Origin: Bryobacterales bacterium
GTDB lineage: Bacteria; Acidobacteriota; Terriglobia; Bryobacterales; Bryobacteraceae
DNA: 54,431 nucleotides
Direction: 5' to 3'
NCBI GenBank assembly: GCA_003164035.1
Contig: PLRS01000152.1
Coordinates: 1 to 54,431 of the forward strand
Shown here: in pieces, positions 47,808 through 54,431 of the stretch
Position numbering within the stretch: the first letter of the stretch is position 1
Layout: each line of letters begins with the position of its first letter
The notes under the pieces: generated by a model
What the model was told of the DNA's origin: nothing
The model's database searches: none
What the model saw: only the letters and a program-made list of their open reading frames with translations
Program-made: the position numbers and the translations under genes

Positions 47808-50101
47808 CACCTCGCAGGTATTTCTGGGCTACCAAATCGAATTCCTCCGGTGCCCGCATCTCTGCCGATCTACCGGAGATGAAGGATGCTGGGCTTCTCC
47901 TCTCCGCATTCATCCTGCTGTTGTCGCGCTACGATGCCGGCGAAGAGATCGCCATCGCCGAGGCGAACGAAAACCACCCGGTGGTGTACTGTTTTCCCTG
48001 CATTCGAGAGGAGACCGTCAGTGCGTTTCTCGCTCGGGTTCGACGTCAATTCGCGGAAGGCCCTGGACAACGCGAGTTTCCCCGGAATATATTGGATGGG
48101 CCCATCGCCCTTGTCATCGCGGAAAAGCCGGAGCTCTCCTTTGACTCACAGCGCTACTCTCCGCGGTTCGCGAACCAGTTCGCGGCACACTACGCTCGCA
48201 CCCTGGCGTTCCTTGAGGGGGATGGCGATAGCCCGCTTCGGCAACTGGATATTCTCTCTGCCGGGGAACGGGCGCACTTGCTCGCGTTTAGCGCTACCAG
48301 GAAGGATTACCCGCAGGGGAAGCTGCTCCATGGCCTGGTAGAGGAACAGGCGGCGCGGACTCCTCACTCCGTTGCCGTGGTGTACGGCGAATCGAAACTC
48401 ACCTACGCGGAGCTGGACCGCGACGCGAATCGTCTTGCGAAGTTCCTGCGTGACGTGCTCGGCGTTGCTACAGGCGACTTGGTTGGGCTGATCGTCGGGC
48501 GATCGGAAAGGATGATCGTCGCCCTGCTCGGAATACTGAAAGCTGGGGCCGGCTACGTTCCGATCAATCCGCGTCATCCCTGGGAAACCGTCGACTACAT
48601 GCTTCGCAACGCGGGAATTCGCACCGTTCTGGTCAACTCCGATACGGCCGCGAGCGCCGCGGGTTTCCAGGGGGAACTGTGCGTGCTGGACGTAGAGTTT
48701 TCGGGACTGCCGGCGTACTCCGGTGCCGTTGCCGCTGGAGTCGGCAGCGGAGACCTCGCTTATGTCATCTACACGTCGGGTTCCACGGGGCGGCCCAAGG
48801 GTGTAGGCGTGGAACACCGCGCCATTGTGAACACAATTCAATGGCGCAACGACTATTACGGCATGGACGAGCGCGACGTCACTCTGCAGATGCCGTCCTA
48901 TGCGTTCGACAGTTCGATTGTGGATATCTTCTCCTGCCTGGTCTCGGGCGGCAAGCTCGTGATTCCCGATGAAGACCTGCGTCTGGATGCTCAGTATCTG
49001 CGGAGCGTGATGCAATTGCATGGCGTCACTCGCTGCATCGTTACTCCGAGCTACTACACGCTGCTGAACCGGGAACTGCACCGAGCCGCTGGCATTCGTT
49101 CCGTTACCGTGGCGGGAGAGAACGTCACACTCGATCTGGTCCAAGACCATCACCGGCATTTACCGGGAGTCCGCCTGATCAACGAGTATGGACCTACGGA
49201 GAACGCCGTGTGCTCCACGGCGTGCGAATTAACCGCTACGTCGACCCGGGTCCACATCGGCACGCCCATCGCCAACACGCAGGTGTTCGTTCTCGACGCG
49301 GAGCTGCGGCCGGTGCCCCTGGAAGCTTCGGGCGAAATCTATCTGGCGGGAGCCGGGCTGGCGCGCGGGTATGTGAACCAGCCGGCTTTGACCGAAGAGC
49401 GCTTTGTTCCAAGCTCCATCGAGGAATTCCCTGGGCGCATGTACAAAACCGGCGATTGGGCGCGGTGGCGCGAAGATGGAACGCTGGAGTTTCTCGGCCG
49501 CGTCGATAACCAGGTCAAGGTCCGTGGTTTCCGTATCGAGTTAAACGAAATTGAGCAGGCGCTCTTAAAGCATCCTGGTATCGACATGGCCGCGGTGCTT
49601 TGTAAGGAAGATGGCGGCGGGCAAAAATACCTGGCGGCGTACGTCGCTTCGCCGCGGTCGATCCCGGCGGTGGAACTCTCGCAATGGACGCAGCGCTCCT
49701 TGCCCTATTACATGACCCCGGACGTAATCCGTGTCATGCGGAAACTACCGCTCAACCTGAACGGGAAGGTGGATAGCGGTGCGCTCGCAAAGTTGCCGGA
49801 TTTTGAGCGCTCCACCGATGCTCATTCCGCCAGCAGCCCCACCCAGTTAGCGCTTGCCGCCCTTTGCGCAGCCATTTTGCGGCGCGGCGAGGTTGGAGCG
49901 AACGATAACTTTTTCTCTCTCGGCGCGAATTCGCTGCGTGTCATGGAACTGGTGTCCCGCATCCGTACGGACCTTCAGGCCAATATCGAACTCCTGGACG
50001 TTTATGCGTATCCGACCGTCGCCGAGCTTGCGGCCAGAATAGAGAATCGCCGGGCGCGCGAACGCCCCGCCCAGTTCCACGCACGAGCAGCCGAGGCGTA
50101 G
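47804..50101 (+). CDS. Stand-alone partial C lobe-A-PCP protein
   Basis: 765 residues; its ATG overlaps the previous stop (ATGA). Residues about 1-165 again look like a shortened C-terminal condensation lobe (LLLSAFILLLSRYDAGEEIAI, later a HYARTLAFLEG helix); A about 178-665 with IYTSGSTGRPKG and NLNGKVDSGAL; PCP with S710 in LGANSL. There is no full C, E or TE domain, and the main assembly line already ends in a TE, so this protein is off-line. Pocket by eye D-S-V-I-T-A-E-V-C; the A-E-V-C end recalls some His-type codes but I do not trust a prediction. The next gene is a flavin-dependent halogenase. The pair resembles systems where an amino acid is loaded on a free-standing carrier, modified there, then handed on. 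No acyl shuttle enzyme is visible. Confidence 0.88.
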   Translation: MTPRRYFWATKSNSSGARISADLPEMKDAGLLLSAFILLLSRYDAGEEIAIAEANENHPVVYCFPCIREETVSAFLARVRRQFAEGPGQREFPRNILDGPIALVIAEKPELSFDSQRYSPRFANQFAAHYARTLAFLEGDGDSPLRQLDILSAGERAHLLAFSATRKDYPQGKLLHGLVEEQAARTPHSVAVVYGESKLTYAELDRDANRLAKFLRDVLGVATGDLVGLIVGRSERMIVALLGILKAGAGYVPINPRHPWETVDYMLRNAGIRTVLVNSDTAASAAGFQGELCVLDVEFSGLPAYSGAVAAGVGSGDLAYVIYTSGSTGRPKGVGVEHRAIVNTIQWRNDYYGMDERDVTLQMPSYAFDSSIVDIFSCLVSGGKLVIPDEDLRLDAQYLRSVMQLHGVTRCIVTPSYYTLLNRELHRAAGIRSVTVAGENVTLDLVQDHHRHLPGVRLINEYGPTENAVCSTACELTATSTRVHIGTPIANTQVFVLDAELRPVPLEASGEIYLAGAGLARGYVNQPALTEERFVPSSIEEFPGRMYKTGDWARWREDGTLEFLGRVDNQVKVRGFRIELNEIEQALLKHPGIDMAAVLCKEDGGGQKYLAAYVASPRSIPAVELSQWTQRSLPYYMTPDVIRVMRKLPLNLNGKVDSGALAKLPDFERSTDAHSASSPTQLALAALCAAILRRGEVGANDNFFSLGANSLRVMELVSRIRTDLQANIELLDVYAYPTVAELAARIENRRARERPAQFHARAAEA

Positions 50102-50123
50102 TCCGCAAACGAGCGACACCGAT

Positions 50124-51848
50124 ATGAATAGTTGTGAACGGTACGACGTGATTATATGCGGCGGGGGCATCGCCGGACTGTGCCTGGCTCGCCAACTCAC
50201 CCTGGATTCCAATGAGCTGAGGGTCCTGGTGCTCGATCTATTGAAGAGGCCGTTGCCGGATGCCGCGTTCAAGGTGGGAGAGTCCACCATCGAGACAGGG
50301 GCCTGCTATTACGGGCAGACTTTGCGCCTGGCGGACTACCTGCAACGGGAACATCTGGAAAAGCTTGGCTTGCGCTACTTTTATAAAGGCACGGGAGGCA
50401 ACGACCGGCTGGCGCTCCGGCCCGAGTATGGAGCCCGGCGCTTTTTGCCCGCGCATTCCTATCAATTAGATCGTGGCAAGCTCGAAAACCACCTGAGAAA
50501 TCTGGTGGAGCAGGCAGGCGTCCGGCTCAGGGAAGGCGCCCGAGTCAAAGACATCCGCCTTAATCCGGAAGGGGATCACGTAGTCTCGTGGCAGGTCGGC
50601 GGGGAAAGCTATGAAGCTCCATGCCGCTGGGTGGTCGATGCGATGGGCCGACGGCGCTATTTGCAGTACAAGCTGGGCCTCGACAAGGAAAGCGCGGGGA
50701 TGTTCAACTCCGTGTGGTTCCGGGTTCGCGGAAAGCTCCGCATCGGCGACTTCGTGCCGCCCGAGGAGACGGCATGGCATACTCGCGCCGAGGAGGACCG
50801 ATGGCATTCCACCAATCACCTGATGGGACCGGGCTATTGGGTCTGGCTGATCCCCCTGGGGCCCGATAACACCAGTGTCGGGATCGTCGCCAGCGAGGCC
50901 CTGCATCCTTTTTTCACTTACAACACTTATGAGAGAGCCCTCGAATGGCTCGAAGCCAACGAGCCGCTGGTCGCTCGTGACGCCCGAAAATACGAGTTGT
51001 TGGATTTTCTGAAGCTCAAGAACTACAGCTATTCTTCCAAGCGGGCCTTCTCGGCGGAACGCTGGAGTTGTGTCGGCGAAGCGGCCGGGTTTGCCGATCC
51101 ATACTATTCGGTCGGCTCCAACATGATCGCGTTCGCCAACGGCTTCACCGTGAAAATGATCGCCATGGATCGGGCCGAGGAGCTTACCCGGGATTATGTG
51201 GACTACGCCAACCGCTTCTTTCTGACCCTGTTGGACGCCCTGACCGACACGATCCATCGCGCTTATCCCTTTCTCGACAAAGCGCCCGTAATGGCGCTGA
51301 AAACGATTTGGGATTACTACATAGGCTGGGCGACAACCGACCCGCAATACTATGACGAGATTTATCTGGACCCGCGTCAGGCTGCCGCGGTGAGCGGGCT
51401 GATATCTCCGATCATTGTGACCCAGGCGCGGATGATGCGGCTGTTTGAGGACTGGGCGCAACACGAGTCGCACTACACCTTCGACTACATCGATTACATT
51501 GACGATCTTCCGACTCTGAAGGAACTCCACGTCCGCACCCTGCCTCCCAGAAGCACCGACTTCCGCCGCTTCACAACGCACTTACGCCAGGCTGTGGATC
51601 GCATCGAGGAACTGGCCATCGTGATCTTTCACCTGGCCGTGCGCGACGTCTATCCGGAAAAGCTGAGTCGCTTCGAGGCGAATCCCTGGATCAACACGGC
51701 GGCGATCAGCCTCGATCCTTCGGAATGGGAAGAGGATGGCCTGTTTTCTCCCAGGACTCAGCCGCGCGATCTCAGCCTGCTGCGGAACGAGATTGGAAGG
51801 CTGTTCGTTACGAAAGAGGCGCGGCAGCCCGTAGCGGCGGGAGCGTAG
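50124..51848 (+). CDS. Flavin-dependent halogenase
   Basis: 574 residues, start ATG at 50124 in a 22-base gap after the A-PCP gene, with only a weak ribosome site (GAGCG). FAD-binding GGGIAG at about 11-16; KVGEST at 50-55; K80 in LEKLGLRYF, which by eye sits where tryptophan halogenases have their catalytic lysine (K79 in PrnA); WVWLIP at 239-244, the WxWxIP motif; and FADPYYSVG at 323-331, matching the halogenase pattern FxxPxxSxG. These motifs together separate it from plain flavin monooxygenases. Expected reaction: FADH2- and O2-dependent chlorination or bromination, with a partner flavin reductase not present here. Likely substrate: an aromatic residue, either on the neighbouring free-standing PCP or the aromatic residue of the main peptide. 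The C-terminal ~150 residues beyond the core are typical of carrier-dependent or large halogenases. Its 3' end overlaps the convergent gene by 41 bases. Confidence 0.85.
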   Translation: MNSCERYDVIICGGGIAGLCLARQLTLDSNELRVLVLDLLKRPLPDAAFKVGESTIETGACYYGQTLRLADYLQREHLEKLGLRYFYKGTGGNDRLALRPEYGARRFLPAHSYQLDRGKLENHLRNLVEQAGVRLREGARVKDIRLNPEGDHVVSWQVGGESYEAPCRWVVDAMGRRRYLQYKLGLDKESAGMFNSVWFRVRGKLRIGDFVPPEETAWHTRAEEDRWHSTNHLMGPGYWVWLIPLGPDNTSVGIVASEALHPFFTYNTYERALEWLEANEPLVARDARKYELLDFLKLKNYSYSSKRAFSAERWSCVGEAAGFADPYYSVGSNMIAFANGFTVKMIAMDRAEELTRDYVDYANRFFLTLLDALTDTIHRAYPFLDKAPVMALKTIWDYYIGWATTDPQYYDEIYLDPRQAAAVSGLISPIIVTQARMMRLFEDWAQHESHYTFDYIDYIDDLPTLKELHVRTLPPRSTDFRRFTTHLRQAVDRIEELAIVIFHLAVRDVYPEKLSRFEANPWINTAAISLDPSEWEEDGLFSPRTQPRDLSLLRNEIGRLFVTKEARQPVAAGA

Positions 51849-53514
51849 AATCCGCACTCGCTGCTTTTGCCGCGGCGAGTTCCCCCACTGCCGCCGCGAC
51901 CGACTGGACCGGGCCAGTCCACACCCCCGGTTGCGTTTGCCGGAACAGCCGGGCGGTGGGGTAGAGGGGATAGTCGCCCGGCCTCGTCAACCATCGCCAA
52001 TCGGCGACAAACGGCAGCAGGATAAAGCACGGCTTTCCCAGCGCGCAGGCAAGATGCGCGCTGACAGTATCGATGGAAATAACCAGATCGAGCGTCTCAA
52101 GGGATGCCGCGGTAGCGGAGAATCCGCGTGCCTCCAATGGCCGGATCGCGAAGCCCGCCGTGGCGGCCTGTTCCGCGCCGGCGCCGAACTGGAGACTGAA
52201 GATCTCGACGCCCTCGATTGCGGCCACCGGAGCGAGCTCCGCCAGGGGAATGGACCGAGACCGGTTCGGATCCCAGCGCCATAGCGGCTTACCCATCCAC
52301 GCTAATCCAACCCTCAGCCGCCGGCCTGGTCCTGACTGGAGGCGAACGTCGGCAACCTGTCGTTGGGGCGCCCGCAACCAGGGCCGATGGCCCGAGAAGG
52401 AATCCCAATTCCAATCCATCATCAGGGGAAGGTATTGGCTCCGGATCGAGAAATCCGCGGCGGGGTGATCCGAGTGCATGGGCACGACAAGGTCCGCAGC
52501 ATTGCTGGTCGAGAGCAATTCCACCAGGCTGGTCTGGCACTCGACGATCGTCCGCGCGCCAGCCTGTTTCAGGAGCGCGTTAAAAAGGCTGAATTGAATG
52601 GTATCTCCGAAACCGGAGTCGTTTCTCAGAAGGACCGTCCTGTTTTGGACCGGCTCACCGCGCCAGTCCGGGGATTCGAAGTGATCCGAATCGGGCAACT
52701 GTTTCACCAGAGCCCGGTAAAATGCCCTCGCTGCATCGAAGTTTTCCGTGCGGATGAGGTGCTCCAGGTAGAACGGGATTAAATCGGGCGGCGGCGGCGC
52801 CGTGCGAAGTCCCTTCTCAAAAAAGGACCGGGCGTCCCGATAATTGCCAAGATAGTCTTCCACCCTTGCCAGGTTCCACAGCGCTATCCCGTCTTCGGGA
52901 GCTTGGGCGAGGCGTTGCAGGAAATGGGATCGAGCCTCTCGATAGCGTCCCAGATCGAACATTGCCAGACCCACGCCGGTTAGAATTCTGTCCCGGTTGC
53001 AGAGGGTTCCCGCAACTCTCTCCACGCAGTCTGGCAGGTCGCCGGCGGGTACGGATTGGGCCAACGATCCCGCCAATCCGCGGTAGGGCTCCAGATCGGC
53101 GGGACGCAACTTGAGCAGCATCAGGTAGTACCGTCTGGCCTGATCCAGGTCACCCTGAAGTAGCAGCAGATAAGCCGCTCTAGAGCAAGCCGCTACGTTC
53201 TGATCGTCCAGTTCGAAAGCTCGGCGATAGCGGCGGATCGCCTCGTCCTCCCTGCCGGCGTCCTCCAGCACGCCACCCCACGTCGTCCAGACCGGGGATG
53301 CCAGCGGGAACGATGTGGCTGCCCGCTCGATGTACTCGAGCGACTGCGGGATTTCAAATCTCTCCGCGAACATGCTCGCGATGCGAACCGCAAGCTGCAC
53401 ACTATCCGGGGACGCCCGGTAGGCTTTCAGGGATGTGGCGAGCGTGGGTTGGGGGAGCACTTGAGGTAGGAAAACAAGACCTTCGATTGGGTATGATAGC
53501 CCTGGCGAACACAC
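51808..53514 (-). CDS. TPR-repeat protein with glycosyltransferase 9-like C-terminal domain
   Basis: 568 residues on the minus strand, convergent with and overlapping the halogenase. Residues about 45-290 are tetratricopeptide-type helical repeats (VWTTWGGVLEDAGREDEAIRRYRRAFELD, ALWNLARVEDYLGNYRDARSFFEKGL and similar). From about 295 the sequence resembles the heptosyltransferase-like fold: LLRNDSGFGDTIQFSLF near 300, then LDLVISIDTVSAHLACALGKP near 480 and DWRWL, as in many TPR/GT9-like proteins. No signal peptide or membrane segment is evident. The GTG start at 53514 has a poorly spaced ribosome site; an in-frame GTG near 53464 is possible. Function is unknown. A role in glycosylating the lipopeptide is conceivable but unsupported, since such proteins are common outside clusters. 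Confidence 0.75.
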   Translation of the reverse strand: MCSPGLSYPIEGLVFLPQVLPQPTLATSLKAYRASPDSVQLAVRIASMFAERFEIPQSLEYIERAATSFPLASPVWTTWGGVLEDAGREDEAIRRYRRAFELDDQNVAACSRAAYLLLLQGDLDQARRYYLMLLKLRPADLEPYRGLAGSLAQSVPAGDLPDCVERVAGTLCNRDRILTGVGLAMFDLGRYREARSHFLQRLAQAPEDGIALWNLARVEDYLGNYRDARSFFEKGLRTAPPPPDLIPFYLEHLIRTENFDAARAFYRALVKQLPDSDHFESPDWRGEPVQNRTVLLRNDSGFGDTIQFSLFNALLKQAGARTIVECQTSLVELLSTSNAADLVVPMHSDHPAADFSIRSQYLPLMMDWNWDSFSGHRPWLRAPQRQVADVRLQSGPGRRLRVGLAWMGKPLWRWDPNRSRSIPLAELAPVAAIEGVEIFSLQFGAGAEQAATAGFAIRPLEARGFSATAASLETLDLVISIDTVSAHLACALGKPCFILLPFVADWRWLTRPGDYPLYPTARLFRQTQPGVWTGPVQSVAAAVGELAAAKAASADSTLPPLRAAAPLS

Positions 53515-53518
53515 CTAC

Positions 53519-53542
53519 AACGCCGGCCCCATGGCCGGTGTT
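53519..53542. terminator. Stem-loop between the DUF697-like gene and the TPR/glycosyltransferase gene
   Basis: A ten-base-pair inverted repeat with one G-U pair on the plus strand and a CCAT loop (arms 53519-53528 and 53533-53542, core CCGGCC/GGCCGG). It lies in the 50-base gap between the two minus-strand genes. There is no clear T-run after it on either strand, so it is either a weak terminator of the upstream minus-strand gene or a structure in the leader of the TPR gene, whose start is five bases away. Confidence 0.35.
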
Positions 53543-53564
53543 CTTACTATGGTTCATCTATCTT

Positions 53565-54146
53565 TCAAATTGCAGCGGCCGGGTCGGGAACAGTCGCGTC
53601 GGGAGCTCGTTTGTTCCAACGCGGCATCCGTTTCTTTCCTTCGTCCAATGCCTTCTCCATGTATCCCTTCATCTTCTTTCCATCGAAGGTGAGGAGGCTG
53701 CCGCCGCTCTCCAGATGGCGAACGAATACCTTGCCGATGGCGTAGGTGGTGGCGCCCGCCAGTGCCGGAGTCACCAGCCAGGAGACCGCCGTGCCGACCA
53801 CGGGAATGAACTTCAGCTTGCTGCTGACTGCCAGAGAACTGGCTTCGCCGCCGGTGACCGCTCCACCGACCAGGGAAGCGATGATGCTGGCGGCCGCTTC
53901 CTTCGAAAACGGCTGCTTGTAGATGTTGCAGATTTGAGCGAGCATGGTCAACTGCACGCCCGTTACAACGGCAAAATCGAAGACTGGCACAGGAATGAAT
54001 CCAGCGCCCACCGCTAGGGCAAAATGTCTCGTGATGACAATATCCGCCTTCAATCGATTGATCTCGCTTGCGGCGGCCGGGGCTTCAGCGGTGACGTCCG
54101 TTGCCGCTTCGTGATCCGTCGGCTGTTGAGTTTGTGTTTCGGGCAC
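53565..54146 (-). CDS. Small membrane protein, DUF697/YcjF-like
   Basis: 193 residues from a GTG at 54146, eight bases after AAGGAG on the minus strand, a good start. A polar N-terminus of about 28 residues is followed by an amphipathic helix (EINRLKADIVITRHFALAVGAG). Hydrophobic segments lie at about 42-75 (GFIPVPVFDFAVVTGVQLTMLAQIC), 86-100 and 112-140 (FIPVVGTAVSWLVTPALAGATTYAIG), with a basic, disordered tail. The order, an IPVP helix pair then a small-residue segment, then IPVVG and YAIG, fits the DUF697 family of inner-membrane proteins often linked to small GTPases. No such GTPase is beside it here. It has no visible link to the lipopeptide cluster and probably marks its right border. 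Confidence 0.7.
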   Translation of the reverse strand: MPETQTQQPTDHEAATDVTAEAPAAASEINRLKADIVITRHFALAVGAGFIPVPVFDFAVVTGVQLTMLAQICNIYKQPFSKEAAASIIASLVGGAVTGGEASSLAVSSKLKFIPVVGTAVSWLVTPALAGATTYAIGKVFVRHLESGGSLLTFDGKKMKGYMEKALDEGKKRMPRWNKRAPDATVPDPAAAI

Positions 54147-54311
54147 AGCGTTGTCTCCTTGCTCACATAGTGCTACAGCTTCTCGGCTAGCCTTCGCAGA
54201 TTCCTGGCGCGTCCTGGTGAATTGGAACCGGTCTCTCGTCTACGTTTATCGCGCATCCCTGTTTCTTGAACCCAGGCTTCCGCAGCATATCTGAAGCCGA
54301 CCAATAACATG

Positions 54312-54341
54312 ATAATGGGTCATTTGTTTGCCCCGTGTCAA
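54312..54341 (-). promoter_or_regulatory. Candidate sigma-70-type promoter for the DUF697-like gene
   Basis: On the minus strand a perfect TTGACA (54336-54341) is followed after 18 bases by CATTAT (54312-54317), four of six matches to the -10 consensus, in an AT-rich patch. It would give a leader of roughly 160 bases before the start at 54146. This is consensus matching by eye only. The rest of 54147-54431 shows nothing else I can name. Confidence 0.4.
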
Positions 54342-54431
54342 TGGGTAATATTGTCGGGAGGAGGGATTGGAACGTCCTGGTGAATGGCCGCGATTGCCGC
54401 TCCTCTCACGGCGTGGCCCGGAAGCGGGCCC

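Noticed and set aside
3223-50101. Long repeated DNA stretches among the A, C and KS regions
   Set aside because: These are homologous enzyme domains, not repeat elements or mobile DNA; no inverted repeats or transposase sequence flank them.
1-54431. MbtH-like protein, phosphopantetheinyl transferase, type II thioesterase, tRNA, rRNA, CRISPR or insertion sequence
   Set aside because: I looked for their characteristic motifs and saw none. The cluster may continue to the left beyond the transporter.

Overview
The window holds a nearly complete biosynthetic gene cluster for a cyclic lipopeptide, read mainly on the + strand from about 1.1 to 51.8 kb as one tightly packed operon whose gene joins are overlapping or only a few to about twenty bases long. 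The DNA is GC-rich, with GTG and TTG starts alongside ATG. I read it as a high-GC Gram-negative soil-type bacterium. Acidobacteriota is my best guess from general gene style, with Myxococcota or Burkholderiales possible; no marker gene here settles it.

Layout. (1) 1-556, minus strand: start of a cyclic-peptide-export ABC transporter that runs off the left edge, divergent from the biosynthetic operon across a ~550-base intergenic region. (2) 1104-3204: an SbnA/SbnB pair that makes 2,3-diaminopropionate. (3) 3223-11506: FAAL-ACP-KS-AT-DH(N half) in one gene, then luciferase-like monooxygenase-DH(C half)-KR-ACP in the next, overlapping gene. (4) 11515-22323: KS-KR-ACP-KS-ACP-aminotransferase-C-A-PCP-C. 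(5) 22320-23918: a CmlA-type diiron beta-hydroxylase. (6) 23925-47807: three NRPS genes, partialC-A-PCP-E, C-A-PCP-E-C-A-PCP-C and partialC-A-PCP-C-A-PCP-E-C-A-PCP-TE. (7) 47804-51848: a stand-alone partialC-A-PCP protein and a flavin-dependent halogenase. (8) 51808-54146, minus strand: a TPR/glycosyltransferase-like protein and a small DUF697-like membrane protein, probably outside the cluster.

How it works together (inference). A fatty acid is activated by the FAAL, extended by three malonate units and transaminated to a beta-amino fatty acid. Domain order predicts amine at C3 and hydroxyls at C5, C6 and C7. Seven amino acids follow. Epimerase domains sit at positions 2, 3 and 6, giving an L-D-D-L-L-D-L pattern as in iturins. 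Pocket residues read by eye suggest: 1 unknown, 2 aromatic (beta-hydroxylated by the CmlA homologue), 3 a basic diamino acid (probably diaminopropionate), 4 unknown, 5 Asn, 6 Ser, 7 Glu/Gln. A terminal thioesterase would close the ring on the beta-amine. As I remember it, the lipid and residue order closely parallel the antifungal occidiofungins/burkholdines, with diaminopropionate in place of diaminobutyrate.

Notable features are the DH domain cut by a monooxygenase and by a gene boundary, orphan half-condensation domains at the front of three A-domain proteins, KS modules whose AT seems excised, and an off-line A-PCP/halogenase pair. I saw no RNA genes, CRISPR arrays, insertion sequences, MbtH-like protein, phosphopantetheinyl transferase or dedicated regulator in the window.
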